Shown here: piece by piece, positions 43,221 through 50,965 of the stretch | Position numbering within the stretch: the first letter of the stretch is position 1 | Layout: each line of letters opens with the position of its first letter | Origin: Streptosporangium sp. NBC_01755 | GTDB taxonomy: Bacteria > Actinomycetota > Actinomycetes > Streptosporangiales > Streptosporangiaceae | DNA: 64,000 bases | Reading direction: 5' to 3' | NCBI RefSeq assembly: GCF_035917995.1 | Contig: NZ_CP109131.1 | Coordinates: forward strand, 248,001 to 312,000 | The notes under the pieces: model-generated | The model's database searches: none | What the model saw: the letters and a program-made list of their open reading frames with translations, nothing else | Told to the model about the DNA's origin: nothing | Program-made: the position numbers and the translations under genes

Positions 43221-43934
43221 CTACTCCTCGAAGGCTCGTCCACCAGGGGTGCGTATGTGGACACTTACCGCGTATCCACCACCGTCGTAGGGGGCGCCGT
43301 CCCATGTCGCCAGGCGCCGCAGCGGGGCGAGCCCCGAGGCCTGGCACCAGGTGTCGTAGTCGGCCAGGGTGACCGTGGCGGAGGCGAGCGGGAGATGCGC
43401 GGTGTCCAGCCCGAACCCGCTCACCAGCAGCCCGCCGGGCCGCAGCAGTGCGGCGAGCCCGGCGACGGTCCGCGCCTCGGTCCCGTGGGCGAGCAGGGGG
43501 ATGACGTTACCCGCGGCGACGACCATGTCGAAGCGCTCGCCCTGCCCACGCCGCTCGCCGGATACGACCCGCTCCGCCGGATCCGCGGAGCCGCCGAAAT
43601 CGCTGAGATCACCGAGATCGCTGATGTCGCTGATGTCGCTGATGTCGGCCAGGATCCAGGGCAGTTCCGGCGCGGTCCGCCGGGCGACCTCAAGCATGGA
43701 CGCGTCGAGGTCGACACCCACGCAGTCGTATCCCAGCTCCGCCAGCCGGATCGCCACCCGCCCGGTACCGCACCCGGCGTCCAGCACCCGCGCACCCGGC
43801 GGCAGCAGCCCCGCGCACAACCGCGCCTCGCCATGCGTGTCCGCCCCCGACTCGGCCAGCCTGGCGAACCTCGCCGCATACCGCTCCCCGGCGTCATCTC
43901 CCGCGATGTCCGCCCAGCGACTCCTCTGTTCCAT
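43221..43934 (-). CDS. SAM-dependent methyltransferase
   Basis: This 237-residue class I methyltransferase has motif I VLDAGCGTGRVAIRLAELGY and motif II-like CVGVDLDASMLEVARRTAP. The later strand is FDMVVAAGNVIPLLAHGTEA. The substrate is unknown. The start is ATG 43934; the longer open frame to 44054 has no ribosome site. A curious insertion after motif II reads ISDISDISDLGDLSDFGG. It comes from a 9-bp repeat at 43620-43646 and probably forms a flexible surface loop. It lies 12 bases upstream of ppx. Confidence 0.88.
   Translation of the reverse strand: MEQRSRWADIAGDDAGERYAARFARLAESGADTHGEARLCAGLLPPGARVLDAGCGTGRVAIRLAELGYDCVGVDLDASMLEVARRTAPELPWILADISDISDISDLGDLSDFGGSADPAERVVSGERRGQGERFDMVVAAGNVIPLLAHGTEARTVAGLAALLRPGGLLVSGFGLDTAHLPLASATVTLADYDTWCQASGLAPLRRLATWDGAPYDGGGYAVSVHIRTPGGRAFEE
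43620..43646. repeat. Triplicated 9-bp unit inside the methyltransferase gene
   Basis: GCTGATGTC occurs three times in tandem at 43620, 43629 and 43638, preceded by degenerate copies. It encodes the ISD repeats in frame and leaves the protein open. Confidence 0.9.
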
Positions 43935-44309
43935 CACACCAGGGTCGCATCCCCCGCGGGAGCCGCTCACAGCGGCCAGACCGGGCGTGGTCCGCGAAGC
44001 ATCCGTGAACACCGGCACGCCCCGCTGTCCATAGGGTTGTCCGGATCCGGCCACTCTAAGAAATAGATCTTGTCAATATGGGTAATTACTGCGAATACTT
44101 GCGATTTGTTGTTATTTGCGAGAGAGGCCTGTAATGAAGCGCATTATTGTTCACAAACCCGGCACCGTCACGCTCAGTGGCACCGCAAGCGCTAAGCACA
44201 TCGGCTGACACGAATCACAGCACCGGCGTCCAGCGGTGGGCGCCGGCCCCTGTCACGACATAGCGCGATATATCATCGAATATCATCTAAATCGACTTAG
44301 AGGAGTCCG
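43935..44309 (+). promoter_or_regulatory. AT-richer control region between the methyltransferase and the TPR gene
   Basis: These 375 bases drop well below the window's GC content from about 44050. They carry a small ORF (44134-44208), a hairpin CCGGCG...CGCCGG at about 44225-44250 and, at 44267-44290, the direct repeat ATATCATC twice (ATATATCATCGAATATCATC). These look like a regulated promoter for the TPR gene at 44310. No larger gene is visible. Confidence 0.45.
44134..44208 (+). CDS. Possible 24-residue peptide ORF
   Basis: ATG 44134 opens MKRIIVHKPGTVTLSGTASA, then KHIG and stop. GAGAGAGG lies 6 bases upstream. The ORF stands in AT-rich DNA, 101 bases before a TPR gene on the same strand. 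It resembles a leader peptide or a ribosomally made precursor (basic head, Thr/Ser/Ala tail), but I recognise no family. No modification enzyme is next to it. It could equally be chance. Confidence 0.4.
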   Translation: MKRIIVHKPGTVTLSGTASAKHIG

Positions 44310-46148
44310 GTGAGTCGGGGACCGCAACCGCCAGAAAACCCGCCTCTTCCCATGCCGCCGCTGCTCGCGGTGGACGCCGACCGGCACCTGCGCGGGCCCT
44401 ACACAGCGGGGGGCGCGCTCGTCTCCGCCCTGGTGCCCACCGCCCGGCCAGAGCTGGTCACCCGCTACGACATCGAACTGCTCGCGGTGGCGCCCGACCT
44501 ACGGGATCTGGTTCCCGCCCGGCGCAGCTCCGTGGCCGCGAGCCTGCCCAGCGCGGAGCGGATCCTGGTGCACGCGCCGCGGCGAACGCTACGCCTGGCT
44601 AACGGCCTGGCCGAGTTCGTCCGCGAGTACCTGGCCGAAACCGGTCCCCGGACGCTCGTCGTCGAGAACACCGGCCGAGCCGACCCCACCGACCTCGAGT
44701 TCCTGGCCGTGTTGCGGCGCCGCGTCCCCACCGAGCTGCTGACCGTGGTGACCCGCGAGGGGATCACCACCGAGGATCCGCTTGGCGAGGAGGAGCACGA
44801 CGCCCTCGCCGACGAGTTGGAGAGAGAGGGGACGGTCGGCGCGCGACTTGGAGCGGTCCCCTACCATCGCGAGCGCGGCGGCGACCCTTCGAAGGCGGTG
44901 GAGGCGTTCCTGTTCGCGGTGCAGTGGTGCCTGGACGCGGGTTGCCACGACGCCGTGGTGTACCTCGGCAGGCGCGCCCTGCGCCTCACCGATCCCGAAG
45001 GCGCCCCCGGGACCTGGTGGCGGCTCCTGCACAGCACCGCGACCGCGCTGGCCGCGCTGGGCAGGGAGGACGAGGCTGAGGCCCTGTTCGACCTGGCCAG
45101 GCGGGAAAGCATCTCCCCGGCCGTCCACGCCTCGGCCGCCTACGCCACCGGAATGCTGAAGGTACGCCACCACGACCAGAACCGGCGTGACCCGGACGCC
45201 GCGCTCGCGCTGGTGAACCAGGCGATCGCCATCTCCTCGCTGCTGCCCGATCCGCGCGAGCGGGCGTTCAAGCTGGGGTTCGACCTCAACGGCCGGGCAC
45301 TGGTGGAGGTGCGGCGGGGCCGCCCCGCCAAGGCACTGGAGCTGGTCTCCGAGGCCGTCGCCCTGGCCGACCGCGACCTGCGTCCCGGCGAGCACCCGAT
45401 ACACCGGCTGGTGCTGCTGGCCAACAGGGCGCAGCTCACCGTGATGCTGGGCCGCCCCGAGGAGGCGCTGGAGGACCTGGACGCGGTGATCGCGGCCGAC
45501 CCCGGCTACCCCGACTACTACATCGACCGGGGCAACCTGCTGCACCGGCTGGGCCGGATGGACGCGGCGATCGACGACTACGAGACGGCCATGCGGGCCG
45601 GCCCGCCCTTCCCCGAGCCCTACTACAACCGGGCCGAGATCCGCTTCTCCAGGGGCGACCACCGGGGCGCGCTCAGCGACCTGGACCATGCGCTGGAGCT
45701 GGACCCCGGGTTCGTGGACGGCCTGGCCAACCGGGCCGGGCTGCTGGCCGCGCTCGGCGATTACGACAGGGCCAGGGCGGACGCGGAGGCCGGGCTTGCC
45801 ATCGATCCCGCCAACCCGTACCTGCTGTGCGCGCTGGGCCAGGTGGAGACCGCGGAAGGGCGCTACGACAGGGCGCGTACCGCCTTCGACCGGGCGCTGG
45901 AGCTCTCCCCCTCGCTGGCGGCCGCCTGGGCGAACCGGGGGCTGCTCGCGTTCGAGACCGGTGACCCCGAGGGCGCCGTCGCGGACTTCACCCGAGCCCT
46001 CGAACCCGGAGCGGACCCCGCCCTGCTGTTCAACCGGGCGATGGCGCTGCGCGCCGCCGGGCGAGAGGGGGAGGCGGTCGCCGACCTCACCCGGGCACTG
46101 GAACTGGCACCGGACGACGAGGACATCAGGCGCGAACTGAAATCCTGA
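44310..46148 (+). CDS. Tetratricopeptide-repeat protein with unknown N-terminal domain
   Basis: This 612-residue protein has residues 1 to about 180 as an undefined alpha/beta domain. It contains LLAVDADRHLRGPYTAGGAL, VTRYDIELLAVAPDLRDLVP and a DEAD-like strand RTLVVENTGRADPTDLEFL. The remainder is TPR solenoid: at least eight 34-residue repeats, the clearest being YYIDRGNLLHRLGRMDAAID and PYYNRAEIRFSRGDHRGALS. TPRs bind peptides or proteins, so this may be a peptide receptor or a scaffold. GTG 44310 follows AGAGGAG. The tiny ORF upstream and the repeated ATATCATC elements may belong to its regulation. It is cytoplasmic, with no signal or membrane helix. Confidence 0.85.
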   Translation: MSRGPQPPENPPLPMPPLLAVDADRHLRGPYTAGGALVSALVPTARPELVTRYDIELLAVAPDLRDLVPARRSSVAASLPSAERILVHAPRRTLRLANGLAEFVREYLAETGPRTLVVENTGRADPTDLEFLAVLRRRVPTELLTVVTREGITTEDPLGEEEHDALADELEREGTVGARLGAVPYHRERGGDPSKAVEAFLFAVQWCLDAGCHDAVVYLGRRALRLTDPEGAPGTWWRLLHSTATALAALGREDEAEALFDLARRESISPAVHASAAYATGMLKVRHHDQNRRDPDAALALVNQAIAISSLLPDPRERAFKLGFDLNGRALVEVRRGRPAKALELVSEAVALADRDLRPGEHPIHRLVLLANRAQLTVMLGRPEEALEDLDAVIAADPGYPDYYIDRGNLLHRLGRMDAAIDDYETAMRAGPPFPEPYYNRAEIRFSRGDHRGALSDLDHALELDPGFVDGLANRAGLLAALGDYDRARADAEAGLAIDPANPYLLCALGQVETAEGRYDRARTAFDRALELSPSLAAAWANRGLLAFETGDPEGAVADFTRALEPGADPALLFNRAMALRAAGREGEAVADLTRALELAPDDEDIRRELKS

Positions 46149-46453
46149 CCTTACCGGGACCGCCGCCCGTGGCCACGGAGACGAAGTCAACTGGAAAACA
46201 CCCCGCATTGGGCGGCGGGAACCGGAAATCAGGATTCGGGAAGACAGAATCCCATCTCGGAAATCTCATTATCGGAATATCCGTCGCGCGCACGGTGATG
46301 CGACGGTGATGCGGACGCCGGCGCGTATTCGCCATCCCGGACCCGCCGGGACCCGGGAGCGGATAGGGACGATTTCCCGATGCGCGGTCACGGCGCGCCA
46401 CTTCGCCGGACAGCCCGTACGGGAACATCGCGCGTACCAGGTGGCGGGCCGGG
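46149..46453. other. 305-base convergent spacer
   Basis: It lies between the TPR gene and the oppositely oriented APH-fold gene. No gene, terminator hairpin of note, or repeat is visible. Confidence 0.5.
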
Positions 46454-47491
46454 TCAGCGAAGCGAGCCGCCGAGATAGCGCTCGGCCAGCTCGCAGGTGC
46501 CCTCGGTGTAACCGGAGCCCAGCTCGGCGGCGATGTCCGCGCCGGTATGGGTGCCGATCCAGGCGACCAGCAGCAGGCGGCGGAACATGACGAACGTCCA
46601 GATCTCCGCCTCGTCCTCGGCCGGAAGGTCCAGGACGGTCCGGTAACCCCGCACCCACGCGTCGACCAGTTCGGGGACCTCCGACCGGTGCTCGATGAAG
46701 CTGACCGCCGCGGCCAGGTCGTAGAGGTGCCAGCCGAAACCGCAGTCGTCGAAGTCGATGACACTGGGCGGTCCCTCGCCCGCCACGAGCAGGTTGGCGG
46801 AACGCAGGTCGGCGTGGATCAGACCGTAGCGCTCCGGCCCCCGGCCGAAGCGGTGGAGCCGCTCGCGCAGTTCCTTGTCCAGCCGCCCCAGCACGGCCCG
46901 CGCCTCGGCCCCCATGCCCAGGCCGTCCTGCCAGTGGCCCCATCGCGACCCGGCGCCGAGGGCCGCCTCGTAGTCCCAGTGGAAGCGGGTGAACCACTCG
47001 GGCGGGGACCAGCGGCGCGTGTGCCGGTGCATCCGCGCCGTGAGGGCACCGAGCCGCTCGAAGCCGGGCACCGGGTTCTCCTGGGACGGCTCGGCGCCGG
47101 GCAGGAACTCGAACATGACGCACTCTCGGGGTTCGGCGCCGGGCTCGAACATGACGCGCTCCCGGGGTTCGGCGCCGGGGACGGTCAGCACCCGGGAGCC
47201 GCCGGGAGCCCGGATCACCCGGGGGGTGCGGATCCCCTCCTGCTCGCGGAGCGCCTCCAGCCAGGCCAGCTCGGACAGGATCGCCGGGGTGGAGTGATAG
47301 CCGAGGCGGTGCACCCGCAGGATGGAACGCCTTCCTGTGGCCGGGTCGTCCACCCGGTAGGTGGCGTTCTCCGACACGTTGATCAGCGTGACCTCGGCGT
47401 CGGGCAGGCCGTGGATCCGCGTCGCCGCACGTGCCACGTCATGCACACGGGCCAGTACGCCGCCCCCGGCGGACAGGTCGTGGGCCCGCAT
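46454..47491 (-). CDS. APH-fold phosphotransferase (homoserine-kinase-II-like)
   Basis: This 345-residue kinase-fold protein has the catalytic loop YGLIHADLRSANLLV and the metal loop SVIDFDDCGFGWHLYDLAAA. The N-lobe has NATYRVDDPATGRRSILRVH. The family includes homoserine, choline and fructosamine kinases; the substrate is not evident. ATG 47491 with GGGGGA upstream is the start. A 36-bp in-frame duplication inserts a second copy of PGAEPRE.VMFE at about residues 104-127, in the loop before the hinge. It lies 36 bases downstream of a methyltransferase gene on the same strand. Confidence 0.85.
   Translation of the reverse strand: MRAHDLSAGGGVLARVHDVARAATRIHGLPDAEVTLINVSENATYRVDDPATGRRSILRVHRLGYHSTPAILSELAWLEALREQEGIRTPRVIRAPGGSRVLTVPGAEPRERVMFEPGAEPRECVMFEFLPGAEPSQENPVPGFERLGALTARMHRHTRRWSPPEWFTRFHWDYEAALGAGSRWGHWQDGLGMGAEARAVLGRLDKELRERLHRFGRGPERYGLIHADLRSANLLVAGEGPPSVIDFDDCGFGWHLYDLAAAVSFIEHRSEVPELVDAWVRGYRTVLDLPAEDEAEIWTFVMFRRLLLVAWIGTHTGADIAAELGSGYTEGTCELAERYLGGSLR
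47108..47179. repeat. In-frame 36-bp tandem duplication in the APH-fold gene
   Basis: Units 47108-47143 and 47144-47179 differ at a few positions. They encode the two successive copies of PGAEPRERVMFE and PGAEPRECVMFE and preserve the frame. Confidence 0.93.
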
Positions 47492-47527
47492 CGGTTCCCC
47501 CAGATCGGTCGCGCGAAACGCTCGATC

Positions 47528-48397
47528 TTATACGAGATCCGGCGTCTCCTGCTCGGCTTCGCGGTCGAGATGTCCCTGACGGACCGCCTCAGGCCGGGCG
47601 CGGCCGGGTGCGGTCCACTCCTTTGGGGACCCGTCGCCGGGGAATGTGATACGGATCTTGGACTGCCGGTGCGGAAGCCGCTCCCAGTCCTCCATGAGAG
47701 TCGCCTGCAGGCCGCATCCGGAGGCCAGGTCGAGCAGGGTCTCGGCGCGGTAGTAGAAGTCCTCACCCAGGACCTGGTGCTCCCTGCCCTCGGTACGGTC
47801 GAAGGTGAAGTCGAACCAGCCTCCCGGCTTCACGACCCGGCCGATGTTCCGGAAGCACTCCTCGATCACCGGCAGCGGGGAGTGGGAGAAGACGCTGTGG
47901 GCGTGCACGACGTCGAACATCTCACTGGGCAGGGCGGCGAAGCGCAGGTTCCCGACCAGCATGAGGTAGGGGAGTTTCTCACGCAGCTCGTAGGAGACCA
48001 GGGTCTCCTGGGCGGCGATCAGGATGTCCGGGGAGATGTCGAGACCGTAGTAGTTTCCGGTGTCGAGGTAACCGATGAACAGGCGCCCGGCCCGCAGGTT
48101 GCCGCAACCGATCTCCAGCATGCGGTGCTCGGGTTTCAGCCCGTGCCGCACCAGGTAGTCGAACTGCATCTTCCCCAGGACCGTCCAACGCCGGTAGGAC
48201 CTGCTGCCCACGGCCGCGTGGGGGCTGCGCGCGGCGTCGGACCTCATGATGGCCCGATAGTAGGAGACATGGTCGCGGGTGCTCAGGCGCAGCCACATGT
48301 TCCTGCTCAGCCGGCTCAGGTGCCTGGGAACTCGCCCCGGATGACTGAGGGCGTACTTGAGCTGGTGAACGATGTTCGCACGGTTATGACTGTGCAT
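47528..48397 (-). CDS. SAM-dependent methyltransferase
   Basis: This 289-residue class I methyltransferase has motif I HRMLEIGCGNLRAGRLFIGY followed by LDTGNYYGLDISPDIL. Motif IV/V is represented by MFDVVHAHSVFSHSPLPVIE and VVKPGGWFDFTF. The N-terminal 80 residues are basic and helical (HQLKYALSHPGRVPRHLSRL) and resemble those of polysaccharide-linked methyltransferases. ATG 48397 is preceded by GGGGAGAGG. An operator-like palindrome lies about 80 bases upstream (48474-48488). It is probably co-transcribed with the APH-fold gene. Confidence 0.88.
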   Translation of the reverse strand: MHSHNRANIVHQLKYALSHPGRVPRHLSRLSRNMWLRLSTRDHVSYYRAIMRSDAARSPHAAVGSRSYRRWTVLGKMQFDYLVRHGLKPEHRMLEIGCGNLRAGRLFIGYLDTGNYYGLDISPDILIAAQETLVSYELREKLPYLMLVGNLRFAALPSEMFDVVHAHSVFSHSPLPVIEECFRNIGRVVKPGGWFDFTFDRTEGREHQVLGEDFYYRAETLLDLASGCGLQATLMEDWERLPHRQSKIRITFPGDGSPKEWTAPGRARPEAVRQGHLDREAEQETPDLV

Positions 48398-48473
48398 GCC
48401 TCTCCCCACGTCGAGACGACACCTCAACGATTCCGCCGGTGACGAGATCGTAGCTTGAAGTAAGGTGATCATC

Positions 48474-48488
48474 ACTCTTGGTAAGAGT
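48474..48488. promoter_or_regulatory. Palindromic operator candidate
   Basis: ACTCTT-GGT-AAGAGT is a perfect 6-bp inverted repeat with a three-base centre. It lies between the divergent methyltransferase (start 48397) and GlcG-like (start 48666) genes, next to GGTGATCATCAC. This is a good site for a dimeric repressor, but no regulator is adjacent. Confidence 0.4.
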
Positions 48489-48665
48489 CGTCGGAATGTC
48501 GCCGCGCGTTCTCCTCTCCTCACCGGGCAGTGATCCCGGCTCGCCCCGGTCCTCCGAAGAGCGCACATGAGCGTCGAATCGTTATGACACCTCGCATCCC
48601 CCGAGCGGCGACACGTGCGCATCCGACCGTCCGCACCGGAGGCTTTCGAAACAGTGAGGAGCCCG

Positions 48666-49067
48666 GTGAACCTGGAACTCGCGCTGCGCATGTGTGAGGC
48701 CGCGGTGCGGCAGGCCCTGCGGGAGGGGGCGCTCATCTCGGTCGCGGTGGTCGACGCGGGCGGGCATCTGGTGGCGTTCCAGCGGATGGACGGCGCGCGG
48801 ATCTCCGGCCCCGTCCTCGCCCCCGGCAAGGCCCACACCGCGCTGGCCCACCACATGCCGACCGCCGACCTCGCGCCGCTGATCCTGCCGGGAGGCGAAC
48901 TGTACGGCCTGGCCGGCGACCGGTACGTGTGCTTCGGCGGCGGCATCCCGCTCGGAGAGCCCGGCAACGGCCGCGACGTGGTGGGCGCGGTCGGCGTCAG
49001 CGGCGGCACCATCGGTCAGGACGTGGCCTGCGCCGAGGCCGCCGCCGCCCTCTGGGAAGGGGCATAG
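48666..49067 (+). CDS. GlcG/HbpS-type (DUF336) protein
   Basis: This 133-residue protein has the segments VNLELALRMCEAAVRQALRE, ISVAVVDAGGHLVAFQRMDG and GGGIPLGEPGNGRDVVGAVG. These define the GlcG/HbpS family; HbpS binds heme or oxidatively damaged cofactors, and GlcG accompanies glycolate/diol enzymes. GTG 48666 follows GAGGAG. No partner operon is here, so the role is open. It is convergent with ribokinase, with seven bases between the stops. Confidence 0.9.
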   Translation: MNLELALRMCEAAVRQALREGALISVAVVDAGGHLVAFQRMDGARISGPVLAPGKAHTALAHHMPTADLAPLILPGGELYGLAGDRYVCFGGGIPLGEPGNGRDVVGAVGVSGGTIGQDVACAEAAAALWEGA

Positions 49068-49074
49068 CCGGATG

Positions 49075-49971
49075 TCAGGCGCCGGCTCCTGAAAGGCTCC
49101 GGTCGATCTCGGCGCGGGTGGGCATCGAGCTGCTGGCACCCGCGCGCTGGACGGACAGACCCGCCGCCGCGGTGGCGAAGCGGACGGCCCGGTCGGCGGG
49201 CTGCTCCTCGACGCGGGCCACGGCGAGGGCGCCCACGAAGGTGTCGCCCGCGGCCGTGGTGTCCACCGCGTTCACCCTGGGCGCCTCGACCCACACGGCG
49301 GCCTCGTCGCCGGAGGCGGTGAGCGCGCCGCGCGATCCCAGGGTGATGATCACCCAGCCGACCGTGCCCCTCAGCTCCTCCAGGGCACGCTCGTGGTCCG
49401 CCTGGCCGGTGATCGCGACGGCCTCGTGCTCGTTGGCCACCAGGATGTCCACCGCCTCCAGCAGCTCAGCGGGCAGAGGCTGGACAGGCGCGGGGGTGAG
49501 GACCACCGTGGTCCCGGCGGCGCGGGCGGCCCTGGCGGCGGCGGTGACCGCCTCGATGGGGAGCTCCAACTGCAGCAGGAGCACGTCTGAGCGGGAGATG
49601 ACCTCGATCTCGGCCTCGGTGGGGGCGGTCACGGCCCCGTTGGCACCGGGAACCACGATGATCGAGTTGCCGCCGCCGCCGTCCACCACGATCTGGGCGA
49701 TGCCCGAGGGGCCGGGGACCGTGCGCAGGTTCGTCACGTCGACGCCCGCCTCGGCGAGCGTCCTGCGCATCTCGGTCCCGAAGTCGTCGTCACCCACGGC
49801 CCCGAGGAAGGCCACCTTGGCACCCGCCCGCGCGGCGGCGATGGCCTGGTTGGCGCCCTTGCCGCCGGGAACCGTGCTGAAGGCGCGGCCGGTCACGGTC
49901 TCGCCGAGCGCGGGGGCGGCATCGACGTAGGCCACCAGGTCCATGTTGGCACTGCCGAAGACCGAGATCAT
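49075..49971 (-). CDS. rbsK: Ribokinase-type PfkB carbohydrate kinase
   Basis: This 298-residue PfkB kinase phosphorylates ribose (or a related pentose) at O5. Signature 1 is FSTVPGGKGANQAIAAARAG and signature 2 is VNAVDTTAAGDTFVGALAVA, with the catalytic Asp in GD. The monovalent-cation and ATP loops (IITLGSRGAL) are present. Most ribokinases have DTTGAGD; here DTTAAGD replaces one glycine, which may alter activity slightly. The start ATG 49971 has AGGAAAAAA upstream; the longer frame to 50046 is unlikely. No ribose transporter is adjacent. Confidence 0.9.
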   Translation of the reverse strand: MISVFGSANMDLVAYVDAAPALGETVTGRAFSTVPGGKGANQAIAAARAGAKVAFLGAVGDDDFGTEMRRTLAEAGVDVTNLRTVPGPSGIAQIVVDGGGGNSIIVVPGANGAVTAPTEAEIEVISRSDVLLLQLELPIEAVTAAARAARAAGTTVVLTPAPVQPLPAELLEAVDILVANEHEAVAITGQADHERALEELRGTVGWVIITLGSRGALTASGDEAAVWVEAPRVNAVDTTAAGDTFVGALAVARVEEQPADRAVRFATAAAGLSVQRAGASSSMPTRAEIDRSLSGAGA

Positions 49972-50317
49972 TTTTTTCCTCCACCACCGGCGCCGGCGTC
50001 CGGCCTGCCGATTCGTCCACTTCGATCCCTCCGAATCCGCTGACACCGTGGGTCAGCCGGTTCCTCGGAGACCGTTTCCACATTGGTCCCGACACGCTTA
50101 TCGGCGCGCCGAGGCCGAGCCTACGGTCGCGCTCCCGGCGTCACTCTCCCAGCCCCCATGATGGCCGGGCAGGCGTCCAGCCGAGGCCGAGCCTACGGTC
50201 GCGCTCCCGGCGTCACTCTCCCAGCCCCCATGATGGCCGGGCAGGCGTCCAGGGGCGCGGCGCGGGGGCTCCACGGGAGGGGACGCGCAGGCCGGGGTCC
50301 CGCGGGTGGGCTCACGG
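49972..50317. other. Intergenic region with 72-bp repeat
   Basis: This 346-base interval lies between rbsK and the response-regulator gene. Apart from a two-copy 72-bp tandem repeat (50109-50252) it holds no recognisable gene. The rest is the rbsK upstream region and the 3' flank of the regulator. Confidence 0.5.
50109..50252. repeat. 72-bp tandem duplication in the rbsK/response-regulator gap
   Basis: The two units, 50109-50180 and 50181-50252, are identical over their length as far as I can see, starting CCGAGGCCGAGCCTACGGTC. They lie in non-coding DNA 65 bases downstream of the response-regulator stop. They encode nothing known. Confidence 0.95.
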
Positions 50318-50965
50318 TCAGGAGCGCAGATAGGCCAGGACGGCAAGGACGCGGCGGTGCTGATCGCCGTCCTCGGCGTACAGGCCGAGCTTGGCGAAGA
50401 TACTGCGGATGTGCTTCTCCACCGCCCCGTCGCTGACCACCAGCTGACGGCCGATGGCGGGGTTGGATCTGCCCTCGGCCATCAGGCCGAGCACCTCGCG
50501 CTCGCGTGGGGTGAGCTGGGCGAGGGGGTCGTCACGACGGCGCCTCACCATCAGCTGTGCCACCACCTGGGGATCGAAGACCGTACCGCCCGCCGCGACG
50601 GTGCGCAGGCCCGCCATGAAGTCGTCCACGTCCACGACGCGGTCCTTGAGCAGGTATCCCACCGCGCCTCTGGCGTCGGCGAGCAGGTCGTCGGCATAGG
50701 AGACCTCCACATACTGGGACAGGATCAGCACCGGCGCGCCCGGCACCCTCCGGCGCGCCTCCACCGCCGCCCGCAGTCCCTCGTCCGTGAAGCCCGGCGG
50801 CATCCGCACATCCACCACCGAGACGTCGGGCCTGTGCTCGGCGACGGCGGCCACCAGCCGGTCACCGTCCCCCACCGCTGCGACCACCTGGCAGCCGAAC
50901 TCCTCCAGGAGCCTGATCAGGCCCTCCCTGATGAGCACCGCGTCGTCGGCCACGACTACCCGCAC
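50318..50965 (-). CDS. NarL/LuxR-family response regulator
   Basis: This 215-residue two-component regulator has the receiver domain with acidic pocket VVADDAVLIREGL, the phospho-Asp in VSVVDVRMPP and Lys in GYLLKDRVVD. The C-terminal LuxR helix-turn-helix has LTPREREVLGLMAEGRSNPA and VEKHIRSIFAKLGL. GTG 50965 overlaps the kinase stop region by 10 bases, so it is coupled to the kinase. The target genes are not marked. Confidence 0.94.
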   Translation of the reverse strand: MRVVVADDAVLIREGLIRLLEEFGCQVVAAVGDGDRLVAAVAEHRPDVSVVDVRMPPGFTDEGLRAAVEARRRVPGAPVLILSQYVEVSYADDLLADARGAVGYLLKDRVVDVDDFMAGLRTVAAGGTVFDPQVVAQLMVRRRRDDPLAQLTPREREVLGLMAEGRSNPAIGRQLVVSDGAVEKHIRSIFAKLGLYAEDGDQHRRVLAVLAYLRS

